A DNA stretch of 45,740 bases from Variovorax sp. E3 (GCF_016082275.1 NZ_MOWM01000051.1:1-45740), one strand, 5' to 3'; counted from the first letter of the stretch, positions 23,779-33,058 are shown. Numbers and translations are program-made. Notes: generated by a model not told the origin, from the letters alone.

Positions 23779-24002
23779 GCAAAGAAATCGAGATTCGTAC
23801 GGACACCGCAGGCACGCTCCTGAAGATCGTTGCCGCACCCAACGCACTGCTGTGCGCCGGGGACGACATCGCCATCATGGAGTCCATGAAGATGGAGATT
23901 CCGCTGCAGGCGCCCGCGGCGGGATTTGTCGCCGAACTCTTCTTCGAAGAGGGGGCAATGCTCGAAGAAGACACCGTGGTCGCGCGCTTCGTTCTCAGTT
24001 GA
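23775..24002 (+). CDS. Biotin carboxyl carrier protein (biotinyl-lipoyl domain)
   Basis: 75-residue stand-alone biotinyl domain. The biotin acceptor Lys is in IMESMKMEIPL, the biotin-type ESMKM/EAMKM motif, preceded by CAGDDIA and followed by the repeat half GFVAELFFEEGAMLEEDTVV. E. coli AccB is ~156 residues with an N-terminal extension, absent here. It would carry carboxybiotin between the biotin carboxylase at 19882 and a carboxyltransferase, for which the only candidates in the operon are PxpB/PxpC. ATG 23775 overlaps the pxpA stop (ATGA), making it the last of the five coupled genes. Confidence 0.92.
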   Translation: MSKEIEIRTDTAGTLLKIVAAPNALLCAGDDIAIMESMKMEIPLQAPAAGFVAELFFEEGAMLEEDTVVARFVLS

Positions 24003-24024
24003 CCCTGTAGCGCCGGGAGGGTCA

Positions 24025-24042
24025 TCCGGCGCCTGCGCCGGA
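24025..24042 (+). terminator. Hairpin after the carrier protein gene
   Basis: TCCGGCG-cctg-CGCCGGA, a perfect 7-base GC stem 23 bases past the stop, lacks a T-run. It may attenuate rather than stop transcription, because the symporter gene begins 118 bases further on in the same direction. Confidence 0.5.
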
Positions 24043-24160
24043 CAACACCTTCGGCTGTCTTGAATCGATTCGAAACGGGCAACGCACGCCGTCGCCCGAG
24101 GCGAACTGCGGCCTTCTCTCGGGCCATCTGGATTCCTTCCCCCCACCTGACGCAGCAAAA

Positions 24161-25513
24161 ATGAACACCTCTCACACGATGGACTCGGCCGATGGGTCGA
24201 GCACGCGGGCGACGCATTCCTCCTCCGGCGATGCGGCCGCCCCTCTTGCCCGGGCGACTGCGCGCAAGGCAGCACTTGCCGCGTCGGTAGGAACGGCCAT
24301 TGAATACTACGAATTCGGTGTCTACGGGTACATGGCCGCAACCATCGGTCCTCTGTTTTTTCCGAGCACTGATGCAACGGCATCGCTTCTGGCCATTCTT
24401 GCGGTGTTTGGAAGCGCATTCCTGATGCGGCCCATCGGCGGCATTGTGCTGGGACGGTTGGGTGACCGCATCGGCCGACGCGGGATCTTGCTCGTCACGG
24501 TGATCGGCATGGGCGTTGCGACCGCGGCCATCGGCCTTTTGCCCGTGGCTTCGACCGTGGGCATCGCAGCGCCTGTCCTGCTGCTGGCGATTCGCCTGGT
24601 GCAGGGCTTCTTCGCCGGTGGCGAAGTCACAGGCGCCGCCGCGTACGTGGCCGAGTCGGCGCCTTCCGGCAAACGGGGCTTCTACGGCGCCTTCACGCCG
24701 GTGGGCGTTGCAGTGGGCGGCGCGCTGGCCGCATCTGCCTGCGGACTGACCTCTGCCCTGTTGAGCGCCGACCAGATGCAGCAGTGGGGTTGGAGAATTC
24801 CGTTTCTGCTTGCGATCCCCATGGTTATCGTGTCGACCGCGGTTCGGCGCCGGGTCGAGGAATCCGCGGCATTCCAGGAATTCCAGGCCCACAACGAACC
24901 GACCAAGGCCCCGCTGCGCGAGGTGCTGACCCAGCACACGGCGAAGGTGCTCAAAGTGACGGCGCTGGCGTTCGGCCAGAACGTCGGCTACTGGGTGGGC
25001 CTGGTGTTCATGAACATCTATCTCACCACTTACCTGAAGTACGACAAGACGACCGTCTACTGGATCATGGCCGCGGTCGGCGTGGCCATGGCCATTCTGA
25101 TGCCGTTCTGGGGTGGCCTTTCGGACCGATGGGGGCGCCGCCGGGTCTTGAGCATCGGCTTTCTGGGCTACATGCTTCTGGTGTGGCCCATGATGGTCCT
25201 CATGGATCAGCAGAGCATCGGCCTGGCGGCACTGGCCATGTTCGTCATTGCGTTGCCTCTGCCTATCGTGCAATCGGTCGGCTATCCGACCTACGCGGAG
25301 CAATTTCCGACGCGCATTCGATACACGGGAATGGCGTTCAGCTTCAACATCGGCGCGATCCTCGGAGGGGGTGTGACACCGTACGTGGCCACGAGCTTGA
25401 TCGCCTCCACCGGCAACTTGAAATCCCCCGCCATCCTGCTGATCGCGGCGGCGATCTTCAGCCTGCTTGCATTGCTGACGGTACGAGAAACAGCAAAGGA
25501 CGGGCTCGCATAG
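24161..25513 (+). CDS. MHS-family MFS metabolite:proton symporter
   Basis: 450-residue permease of the metabolite:H+ symporter family (ProP/KgtP/ShiA relatives), with 12 predicted membrane helices. Diagnostic segments: ASVGTAIEYYEFGVYGYMAA in helix 1, GSAFLMRPIGGIVLGRLGDR with the GDRIGRRG loop motif, LVQGFFAGGEVTGAAAYVAE, and the second DRWGRRR loop. An extra ~40-residue hydrophilic N-terminus precedes helix 1. Family substrates include proline/betaine, oxoglutarate, citrate and shikimate. Next to the Pxp operon it may import the operon's substrate (5-oxoproline or another lactam or carboxylate). Confidence 0.9.
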   Translation: MNTSHTMDSADGSSTRATHSSSGDAAAPLARATARKAALAASVGTAIEYYEFGVYGYMAATIGPLFFPSTDATASLLAILAVFGSAFLMRPIGGIVLGRLGDRIGRRGILLVTVIGMGVATAAIGLLPVASTVGIAAPVLLLAIRLVQGFFAGGEVTGAAAYVAESAPSGKRGFYGAFTPVGVAVGGALAASACGLTSALLSADQMQQWGWRIPFLLAIPMVIVSTAVRRRVEESAAFQEFQAHNEPTKAPLREVLTQHTAKVLKVTALAFGQNVGYWVGLVFMNIYLTTYLKYDKTTVYWIMAAVGVAMAILMPFWGGLSDRWGRRRVLSIGFLGYMLLVWPMMVLMDQQSIGLAALAMFVIALPLPIVQSVGYPTYAEQFPTRIRYTGMAFSFNIGAILGGGVTPYVATSLIASTGNLKSPAILLIAAAIFSLLALLTVRETAKDGLA

Positions 25514-25679
25514 GTCTGATGGCCGCAAGCCTGGTGCCCGGGCACTTCAGCATGGGAAGCGGTCGTCGCCATCCGGCGAGCGCTTCGCCCTCTTCGTTTC
25601 GGCAACTCGAATCGCGGCTTGCCAGGCACTTGAGCCGCCACCCGCGATGCGAACCGCCGCTGCGAGGTGAGCGCGCCGG

Positions 25680-26681
25680 CTACAGCATTTGCACCACGAC
25701 CTTGCCTTTGGCGCGTCCACCGTCTACGTAGGCCAGCGCTTTGTGGGTGTCCTGAAACGGAAATACCTTGTCGACGACCGGGCGGATCGCGCCAGATTCG
25801 ACGAGGGCGGTGATCTCGCGCAACTGCGCCCCATCGGCCCGCATGAAGACGAACGTGTATTCGACCCCGTTCTTCCTTGCCCTCCTCCTGATGCCGAAAC
25901 TGAGCATGCGCATGACCTGTTGGAGCGGCCAGGCCAGTCCTCGTTCGGCGGCGAACACCGGGGTGGGCGGCCCGGAGATGGAGACGAGATGCCCGCCCGG
26001 CTTGAGAACCTGGAGGGACTTGTTCAGCTCGTCGTTTCCGAGGCTGTTGAGCACCACGTCGTAGCCACTGAGCACCGCGGCGAAGTCCTGCTGCTTGTAG
26101 TCAATGACGACGTCCGCGCCCAAGGCCTTCATCCAGGCGATGTTGGCCGTACTGGTGGTCGTGGCCACGACCGCTCCGAGATGCTTGGCCAGCTGGATGG
26201 CGATGGTGCCTACGCCGCCGGAGCCGGCATGGATCAGCACCTTCTGCCCCTTTTTCAGCTGGGCCGTTTCGACCAGCGTCTGCCAGGCCGTCAAGGCCGC
26301 CAGAGGAAGGGATGCAGCCTCGAGCATGCTCAGATTCCTGGGCTTCAGCGCCACAGAGGATTGCTTGACGGCAATGAACTCGGCGAAGGTGCCGATGCGA
26401 TCGTCGTCAGGCCGTGCATATACCTCGTCACCGGGCTTGAAATCGCGAACGCGGGCGCCGACGCGCGTGACCGTTCCGGCCGCGTCGTTGCCCAGAATCA
26501 GCGGGACGCGGTAGGGAAGAATCAGTTTGAATTCGCCGCCCTTGATCTTGGAGTCCAGGGGATTGACGCTCGCCGCATGGATCCGGATCAGGACGTCATC
26601 GTCTCGGACTTCGGGGTCGGGCATCTCGGTGATGCGGCCAACTTCTTTCTTTCCGTAGCGATCGATGATGAAAGCTTTCAT
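25680..26681 (-). CDS. NADP-dependent zinc-free alcohol dehydrogenase/quinone oxidoreductase (MDR)
   Basis: 333-residue medium-chain reductase. GroES-like domain: IRIHAASVNPLDSKIKGGEF and LILGNDAAGTVTRVGARVRD. Rossmann domain: VLIHAGSGGVGTIAIQLAKH. Catalytic zinc cysteines are absent, as in quinone oxidoreductases and enoyl reductases of the RTN4IP1-like group. It is the last gene of the minus-strand operon that starts with the SDR gene at 29412 and is divergent from a TetR gene, suggesting a role in reducing reactive carbonyls or quinones; this is inference. Confidence 0.9.
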   Translation of the reverse strand: MKAFIIDRYGKKEVGRITEMPDPEVRDDDVLIRIHAASVNPLDSKIKGGEFKLILPYRVPLILGNDAAGTVTRVGARVRDFKPGDEVYARPDDDRIGTFAEFIAVKQSSVALKPRNLSMLEAASLPLAALTAWQTLVETAQLKKGQKVLIHAGSGGVGTIAIQLAKHLGAVVATTTSTANIAWMKALGADVVIDYKQQDFAAVLSGYDVVLNSLGNDELNKSLQVLKPGGHLVSISGPPTPVFAAERGLAWPLQQVMRMLSFGIRRRARKNGVEYTFVFMRADGAQLREITALVESGAIRPVVDKVFPFQDTHKALAYVDGGRAKGKVVVQML

Positions 26682-26711
26682 GGGGGACTTTTTCCAGAGT
26701 TCTTTGATTGT

Positions 26712-27586
26712 TCAGTCATTGAGGAAGGCCAGCGCCTTGGGCACGAACTCGCCGTGGTACTGGAAAATCCCGCCATGCCCGGCGTCCTTGTAGATGACCA
26801 GTTGTGAGCCGGGAATGCGACGCGCCATCTCATGGCTGTTCACGGTGGGCACCATGATGTCGTTGTCGCCATTGGCGATCAGCACGGGGATGCGGATGCC
26901 GCCCAGATCCTGCGGCGCCTGCTGGCCCCAGGCCTTGATGGCCTTCAACTGTCGCAGGAAGGCACTGGGCGTCGGCCCGTTGTCCCGATCCGCCTTGCGT
27001 TCCCTCAGTCGCGCCAGGAAGGCTTTGGCGGCTTGACGACCATGGGCCGTAGAGGTGAAGAACAGGTAGGTCTTCGGATCGCGCAGCGTCAACAAGCCCT
27101 TGACCATCAGCGGCCAGGAGACCGCTCCTACCTGGTCGATGCCCTTGCCGCCTGCAGGCCCCGTACCGGTCAGGATGAGCCGGCGCACCAGCCGGGGGCT
27201 TTCAGCACGATGTCCTGTGCCACGAATCCCCCGAGGGAGAAGCCAAGCAGGTCGACCTTCTCCAAACCCAGTGCGTGGATCAGTGCGATCGCATCTCGTG
27301 CCATCGCATCGATGGTCACGGGCGCCGTTCCGCCGGAGGCGCCGATACCCCGGTAATCGATGGCAATGATGCGATGCCGGCGGGAAAGCCCATCGACGAT
27401 GCGCGGATCGAAGTTGTCGAGGACTGCGCCCCAGTGGTTGAGCAGGAGCAGCGGCACGCCACTGCGCGGCCCCAGGTCACGGTAAGCGAATGCAGTCCCG
27501 TCGACATCGATCGACCGGGTGGGGGTGTGGATGTAGGGCATGCCCGATACCGGGTGCCGGTCGGGAGGGGTCAAGGTCGTCGTCAT
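26712..27586 (-). pseudogene. Alpha/beta hydrolase, single frameshift
   Basis: Cytosolic alpha/beta hydrolase of the haloperoxidase/esterase group. First frame from ATG 27586: LLLLNHWGAVLDNFDP (oxyanion region), IAIDYRGIGASGG, and the nucleophile elbow GFSLGGF. The frame ends after KAPG; RRLILTGTGPAGGKGIDQVG, PVLIANGDNDIMVP with the acid, and YKDAGHGGIFQYH with the catalytic His continue in the -1 frame. One base is missing near 27189 (gcaccagccggg). Restored length is 291 residues. It sits between the AcuI-like and MDR genes in the TetR-divergent operon. Confidence 0.88.
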
Positions 27587-27601
27587 CGTGTGTGTGGGCG
27601 C

Positions 27602-28588
27602 TCAGGCGTTCACATCGACGATGGTGCGCCCCTGAACCTTCCCTGCGAGGACCTGGCTGGCAACATCAGGCACCTCCGCCAGGCCGATCACCCGGGTGGT
27701 CCGTGCCAGTTTTTCCAGATCCAGGTCACTGGCCAGACGCGACCACGCCTGCAGCCGCACAGGCTGCGGCGCATTGACCGAGTCGATACCGGCGAGGGTG
27801 ACGTTGCGCAGAATGAAAGGCAGCACGGATGCCGGCAGGTCCGCGCCCTGTGCGAGGCCGAAGGCCGCGACCACGCCGCGATACCGGGTCTGCGCCAGGA
27901 CGTTCGCCAGGGTATGGCTGCCGACCGAATCGACGGCCCCGGCCCACCGCTCCTTAGCGATCGGCGCGCCCGCTTCGGACAGGGTGCGGCGGTCGATGAC
28001 GTCCGCCGCGCCCAGCGCATGCAGGTAAGCGGCTTCGTCGAGGCGACCGGTCGATGCGATGACGCGATAGCCCAGCCCCGACAACAGTGCGATCGCGACG
28101 GAGCCGGCGCCGCCATTGGCGCCGGTCACCAGAATGTCGCCATGCCCGGGCGTCAGGCCGCCATGCTCCAGCGCGAGCACGGACAACATGGCGGTGAACC
28201 CGGCGGTGCCGATGGCCATGCTGTCGCGGGTCGAGAAGACTTCCGGGATCTTGACCAGCCAATCACCATTCACCCGCGCCTTCTGCGCAAAGCCGCCGTG
28301 GTGCGTCTGGCTCAGTTCCCAGCCGGTCGCCAGCACGCGGTCGCCGGCGACGAGGCCGGGATAGTTCGACGACTCGACGACACCGGCAAGGTCGATGCCC
28401 GGAATCAGCGGAAACTGGCGAATGACCGGTGACCGGCCGCCGAGCGCCATCGCGTCCTTGTAGTTCACCGTCGAATATTCGACCGCGACGGTGACATCGC
28501 CCGGCATCAGATCCTCGTGCTCGAAGTCGACCAGACTGCTTGAAATGGTGTCGCCGGTCTTGCTGGCGAGCAGTGCCTTGAATGTCAT
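27602..28588 (-). CDS. AcuI/YhdH-type acrylyl-CoA-reductase-like MDR oxidoreductase
   Basis: 328-residue medium-chain reductase matching AcuI/YhdH, NADPH-dependent reductases that reduce acrylyl-CoA and related toxic enones: VEYSTVNYKDAMALGG, IPGIDLAGVVESSNYPGLVA, GWELSQTHHGGFAQKARVNG, TAGFTAMLSVLALEHGGLTP and the cofactor loop VTGANGGAGSVAIALLSGLG. The length is standard. ATG 28588 follows AAGGGACAG. Together with the SDR, MDR and hydrolase genes it suggests an electrophile-detoxifying operon. Confidence 0.92.
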   Translation of the reverse strand: MTFKALLASKTGDTISSSLVDFEHEDLMPGDVTVAVEYSTVNYKDAMALGGRSPVIRQFPLIPGIDLAGVVESSNYPGLVAGDRVLATGWELSQTHHGGFAQKARVNGDWLVKIPEVFSTRDSMAIGTAGFTAMLSVLALEHGGLTPGHGDILVTGANGGAGSVAIALLSGLGYRVIASTGRLDEAAYLHALGAADVIDRRTLSEAGAPIAKERWAGAVDSVGSHTLANVLAQTRYRGVVAAFGLAQGADLPASVLPFILRNVTLAGIDSVNAPQPVRLQAWSRLASDLDLEKLARTTRVIGLAEVPDVASQVLAGKVQGRTIVDVNA

Positions 28589-28623
28589 GTGCTGTCCCTT
28601 GCGCTGTGGCGCTTCTTGCGGTT

Positions 28624-29412
28624 TCAGACGGCGGCTCGATAGCGCGCTGCCACATGCGCCTGCCGGATGTCTGCGATCAGGCTCTGGCGTGCCGCGTTCA
28701 GCACCTCCCAGTGCGCGCCGTCATGCAGCGGCGGAATGGTCACGAGTTCGCGGCGGTCGAATCCGACCAGCGCGGCATCCACCAGCTCTTCCACGCCCAT
28801 CAGATCAGGTATCGCACTGCTGTCGATGCCCGCGCGCTCCCAGATCTCGGTACGGGTTCCGGCTGGCAACACCGCCTGCACATGGACACCCTTGGGCGCG
28901 AGTTCCAGGCTCAGCCCTTGGGACAGGAACAGCACGAAGGCCTTGGTTGCACCGTAGACCGACATGCCGAACTCGGGCGCCAGGCCGACCACCGAGCCGA
29001 TGTTGACGATCGCGCCTTGGCCGGCCTGCGCCAGGCGTGGGGCGATGGCGCTCGCCAGCCTGACGAGTGCGGTGGTGTTGAGGCTGACCAGGCGTGCGAC
29101 ATCGTCTGTCGATTGGTCGATGAAGTGACCGGACAGCGCAGCCCCGGCGTTGTTGATCAGGGTTTCGATCCTGGTGTCCTCGCGCAGGCGCATCTCGACT
29201 GCGGCCAGATCGCCGGGCTGGGTCAGGTCGGCCGGGAGGGTATCGACGGCAGCGCCGGTTTCCTCGCGCAGCCGCGCAGCGAGCGTTTCCAGCCGCGCCT
29301 TGTCGCGTGCCACCAGCACAAGGTCGTGGCCGCGGCGTGCGAAGCGGTCGGCATAGATGGCGCCAATGCCGCTCGAGGCGCCCGTGATGAGAACAGTGGA
29401 ATGAGATGTCAT
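28624..29412 (-). CDS. Short-chain dehydrogenase/reductase
   Basis: 262-residue classical SDR: TGASSGIG cofactor motif at 10-17, NNAG near 88-91, catalytic Ser in IVNIGSVVG and the YGATK pair in SVYGATKAF. It resembles the DltE/YqjQ-like group (VLPAGTRTEIWERAG), with no specific substrate assignable. It is the first gene of the four-gene minus-strand operon; its start is 138 bases from the divergent TetR ATG, with two dyad operators between. Confidence 0.92.
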   Translation of the reverse strand: MTSHSTVLITGASSGIGAIYADRFARRGHDLVLVARDKARLETLAARLREETGAAVDTLPADLTQPGDLAAVEMRLREDTRIETLINNAGAALSGHFIDQSTDDVARLVSLNTTALVRLASAIAPRLAQAGQGAIVNIGSVVGLAPEFGMSVYGATKAFVLFLSQGLSLELAPKGVHVQAVLPAGTRTEIWERAGIDSSAIPDLMGVEELVDAALVGFDRRELVTIPPLHDGAHWEVLNAARQSLIADIRQAHVAARYRAAV

Positions 29413-29450
29413 GTGTTTTCTCTTGATCGAAAAGGTTGTTGGTCAGCCTA

Positions 29451-29502
29451 ATGATGTCAATCATCATCTTTATTGTCAAGAGTTTGATGATGACTGACAT
29501 CA
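29451..29502. promoter_or_regulatory. Two TetR-type dyads in the SDR/TetR divergent promoter
   Basis: Site 1 at 29451-29467 is ATGATG-tcaat-CATCAT; site 2 at 29488-29502 is TGATG-actga-CATCA. Both have arms TGATG/CATCA with a 5-base spacer. The stretches also face each other as a longer imperfect inverted repeat. The region is AT-rich against the background. Dual dyads overlapping a divergent promoter are the usual TetR arrangement. Confidence 0.7.
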
Positions 29503-29550
29503 ATGTATATTCATGACTTCACTGAAGGCACATCTAGAGAGATCCTGGAC

Positions 29551-30156
29551 ATGAAGGTCACCAAAGCGCAGGCCCAGGCGAACCGGGCACACATCGTCGA
29601 GACGGCTTCCACGCTGTTTCGCGAGCGAGGCTATGACGGGGTGGGAATTGCGGACTTGATGGCGGGCGCGGGATTCACCCATGGCGGCTTCTACAAACAC
29701 TTCGGATCCAAGGCCGACCTGATGGCGGAAGCGGCAACATGCGGTTTTGCGCAGACGGCGGCGAAGGCCGAAGGCGTCGATGCGACGGAGTTCGTCAAGC
29801 ACTACTTGTCCCGTGAGCACCGCGACGCTCCGGGCGACGGTTGCACGATGGCCGCACTGTGCGGAGACGCTGCGCGTCAGACGGAGTCGATCAAGACGGC
29901 TTTTGCGGCCGGCGTTGAAAGCTTGCTGGCGAACCTGGCAAACCAGTGCAGCGCGCCAGAGGAAGGCGAGCAGCGCGGCGACGCGCGTGCCAAGCGGATC
30001 GACGTCATTGCTCAGGTCATCGGCGCAATAGTGCTGTCACGGGCGTGTCCCGACGACTCGCCACTCGCCGATGAAATTCTGGATGTCTGCCGCACCGCAG
30101 TCCTGTCGAGGCTTTCCTCGCCGACCCTTGGCTCCTCCCCTGCCGAGATCAGCTAA
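29551..30156 (+). CDS. TetR/AcrR-family repressor
   Basis: 201-residue TetR regulator. HTH at ~12-55: ANRAHIVETASTLFRERGYD, GVGIADLMAGAGFTHGGFYK, HFGSKADLMAEA. The C-terminal ligand domain includes DGCTMAALCGDAARQ. It belongs to the group typically divergent from oxidoreductase genes and responsive to electrophiles or aromatic compounds (NemR-like architecture, inferred). ATG 29551 was chosen because the family N-terminus (KVTKAQAQANR) begins there; 16 upstream codons from 29503 overlap the operator region. Confidence 0.9.
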   Translation: MKVTKAQAQANRAHIVETASTLFRERGYDGVGIADLMAGAGFTHGGFYKHFGSKADLMAEAATCGFAQTAAKAEGVDATEFVKHYLSREHRDAPGDGCTMAALCGDAARQTESIKTAFAAGVESLLANLANQCSAPEEGEQRGDARAKRIDVIAQVIGAIVLSRACPDDSPLADEILDVCRTAVLSRLSSPTLGSSPAEIS

Positions 30157-30207
30157 TCCAGTTACTTCGCGGCCTATGATCGGCGCACCTTCCGCCGTGG
30201 ACGTGCC

Positions 30208-31374
30208 ATGAAACGCCGTGAGTTCGCCTTGGTTCTTGCCGGCTCTGCGCTTGCCTCGCACGGCGAGTCAGTTCGCGCCCATCCGCTCGAAGGCTTCGCC
30301 GCGACAACCTCTCCAGACGGCGGCTGGAACACAGCCGCGGACGACGACGACAAGCTGGTTGACACCAACGCGCTCGGCAAGATGGCCGATCGGCTTGCGG
30401 CTTCGGGCGCGAACATCCACGCCGTGCTTGTCGTGCATCGCGGCAAGCTCGTCTTCGAGCGCTACCTCCAGGGCAGCGATCAGGTGCCGACGAGCTTTTT
30501 CGGCAGCCGTGTGGAGAACGTCGTCTTCAACGCCGGCACGCGCCATGCCATGAAATCAGCGACGAAGAGTGTCGCGTCGCTCGCCGTCGGCATCGCGATC
30601 GACCGGGGGCTGATCCATGGCGTCGACGAGCCGATCCTTGGCTTCTTCCCCGAACTCGCAGACCTGCGAACGCCGCAATCGGATGGCCTGTTGCTGCGGC
30701 ACGCGCTCAGCATGACGCTCGGCCTCGAATGGATCGAGTCGACGCCCGCGACCGGCGATCTCGCGAACGACGAAACGCGCATGTATTTTTCGGGCGATCC
30801 GTGCCGCTACGTGCTCACCCGCCGAGCTGTGGCGGCGGCTGGCCAGCAGTTCTTCTACAGTACCGGCGCGCTGGCGCTTGTGTCAGCGATCCTGCATCGG
30901 GCCACCGGCAGTGCGCTCGACGAGTTCGCGCGAGCGAGCCTGCTGGAGCCCCTGGGCATCTCGGGCGAAGAATGGAGCCGAATGGGCAGGGACAGCGACG
31001 CCGGCGGAGGCCTTCGCATGCGTCCGCGGGACATGGCGAAGATCGGACAGCTCGTGCTGGCGGGCGGCCGCTGGGATGGACGCCAGATCGTGTCGCAGGG
31101 CTGGATCGACGCTTCCACCGCGTCGCTGATCAAGGCAACGGACGACCAGGACTACGGCTACCTTTGGTGGAGCGGCCACGCCAGAGCGCACCGAAGAACA
31201 GTCCGCTGGATCGGTGCGCTCGGACGAGGCGGGCAATCGATCCGCATCGTGCCCGAGTTCGATCTCGTCGTCGCGGTGACGGCAGGCTACTACCAGGACT
31301 ACAGCCCGCAGGCATTCAAGGTGCAGTACGGCGTGTTCAGCGATGTGCTGCGGACCATCTCACCGTCCAGGTGA
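30208..31374 (+). CDS. Exported serine hydrolase of the class C beta-lactamase/esterase fold
   Basis: 388-residue penicillin-binding-protein-like hydrolase with an N-terminal export region (MKRREFALVLAGSALASHG, with paired Arg). The SxxK motif is S117-A-T-K120, the tyrosine motif is Y217-S-T219, and the third motif is weak (LGRGGQSIR near 335). The family includes 6-aminohexanoate-dimer hydrolase-like esterases and EstB; true beta-lactamase activity is not implied. It stands alone downstream of the TetR gene and is followed by a second, distantly related hydrolase. Confidence 0.88.
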   Translation: MKRREFALVLAGSALASHGESVRAHPLEGFAATTSPDGGWNTAADDDDKLVDTNALGKMADRLAASGANIHAVLVVHRGKLVFERYLQGSDQVPTSFFGSRVENVVFNAGTRHAMKSATKSVASLAVGIAIDRGLIHGVDEPILGFFPELADLRTPQSDGLLLRHALSMTLGLEWIESTPATGDLANDETRMYFSGDPCRYVLTRRAVAAAGQQFFYSTGALALVSAILHRATGSALDEFARASLLEPLGISGEEWSRMGRDSDAGGGLRMRPRDMAKIGQLVLAGGRWDGRQIVSQGWIDASTASLIKATDDQDYGYLWWSGHARAHRRTVRWIGALGRGGQSIRIVPEFDLVVAVTAGYYQDYSPQAFKVQYGVFSDVLRTISPSR

Positions 31375-31556
31375 CTCGGATACCGTGACTGGCGTGCGTG
31401 CTGTCAGCGCTTGATCGAACCGCGAGACGCCGACTCCGATGAGTGGCCGCTTGGCGATGGCCCATCGTTGCGCTCGCTCGATCCGCCACCGTGCGTGGGG
31501 GCGCAAACCACCTCAGCTGGCGCCTCGTGAAAACCGAACAGGGCTAGCATAGAGCC

Positions 31557-33058
31557 ATGTCCCGCAACAGTCGCCAGGCCAGCGCATCGTTTGCACGTCG
31601 CGCTGGTCGATGCGTCCTTCTCGCGATCATGGCAGGCAACCCAGGGCTTCCCGACGCGTGTGCCGAGGACAACAGGCCTTCCAATGCAGGCAGCGATGGC
31701 GCGCAACGGATAGAGCGGATTGCAAACGGCCTGCGCGCTGCAAACTTCCTTGTTGGCCAGCCGCCGATGACGCTCGCCGACCGGATGCAGCGGCTCCACG
31801 TCCCGGGGGTCAGCATCGCCATCATGCATGGCGGGACGATCGTGTCGCATGGGTTCGGGGTGGCGGCCGTCGGCGGCGAACCCGTGACGGCAGACACTCT
31901 GTTCCAGGCCGGCTCCATCAGCAAGCCGGTGACGGCCCTCGCCGCGCTCATGTTGGTTCAGGCACGCAGCTCGACCTGGATGCCGACGCCAACCTTTACC
32001 TCAAGAGCTGGAAAATCCCGGCCAACTCGTTCACTGAAAAAGTCACACTGCGACGGTTGCTGAGCCATTCGGCCGGCGTTTCCGTCTCCGGCTTTCCAGG
32101 CTACTCGGCAACCGATCCGCTCCCGTCCCTGCGCGAAGTACTCGACGGAACGCCGCCCGCAAACACCGCAGCTATCGTGGTGAACAGTGAACCCGGCGCG
32201 CGATTCAACTATTCCGGCGGCGGCTACACCGTCGTTCAGCAACTGCTTGTCGACGCCACCGGCCAGCCATTTCCCCAGCTGCTGGAGGACAGCGTCTTGA
32301 AACCGTTCGGGATGGTGCACAGCAGCTTCGCCCAGCCGCTTCCGAAGAAGCTTGCCGACCTCGCTGCGACGCCCTATCGCACGGCGGGAGAGCCGGTTCC
32401 CGAAGGGCCGCACATCTATCCCGAACTGGCCGCTGCCGGCTTGTGGACGACCCCCGGCGATGTCGCCCGGTTCGCACTGGCTGTCGTCGCCGCCTGGAGC
32501 GGGCGGGATACGCCTGTTCTATCCAGATCCATCGCCCGACAGATGCTCGAACCGGGCCTGGGCGACTACGGTCTTGGTCTCATCGTTCGCGGCGTTTCAC
32601 CCAGCCGGCGCATCCTGCACGGTGGCGTCAACGATGGGTTCGTAAGCCAGATGGTCGTTTTTGAGAATGGAGACGGCGCCGTCATCATGACCAACGGGAG
32701 CGGCGCCGGGCCATTGATACTCGAGCTGCTGCACAGCATCGCGGCAGAATACGACTGGCCGGAATACAAGCCCAGAGTTCACCAACGGATAAGTGTCGAT
32801 CAGCAACTGCTGGATCGGCTGGTCGGAACGTACGTGCTCACGCCCGATTTCGCGCTTCAGGTTTCCAGGCAAGGAAACCGCCTGTTTACACAGGCGACGG
32901 GGCAGGAGCGATTTGAATTGTTTGCCGGAAGCAACCGCAGCTTCTTCTACACGGCGTTCGATGCGACCGTGAGTTTCGATGGCGAAGGCCAAGACAACCC
33001 GACGCAGTTGATACTGCATCGGGGCGGCACGGATCGCGTGGCAAAACGCGCTCCTTAG
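31557..33058 (+). pseudogene. Second beta-lactamase-fold serine hydrolase, single frameshift
   Basis: From ATG 31557 the first frame has an export-like N-terminus, RLHVPGVSIAIMHGGTIVSH and the SxxK motif S120-I-S-K123 in FQAGSISKPVTALAALMLV. LDLDADANLYLKSWKIP, LRRLLSHSAGVSV, the YSGGGYTVVQQLL tyrosine motif, GLWTTPGDVARFAL and the HGG motif ILHGGVNDGF follow in the -1 frame. One base is missing at about 31960 (ggttcaggcacgcag). Restored length is 500 residues. The last ~100 residues, after DWPEYKPRVH, form the beta-rich C-terminal domain common in class C-related esterases. Confidence 0.88.
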
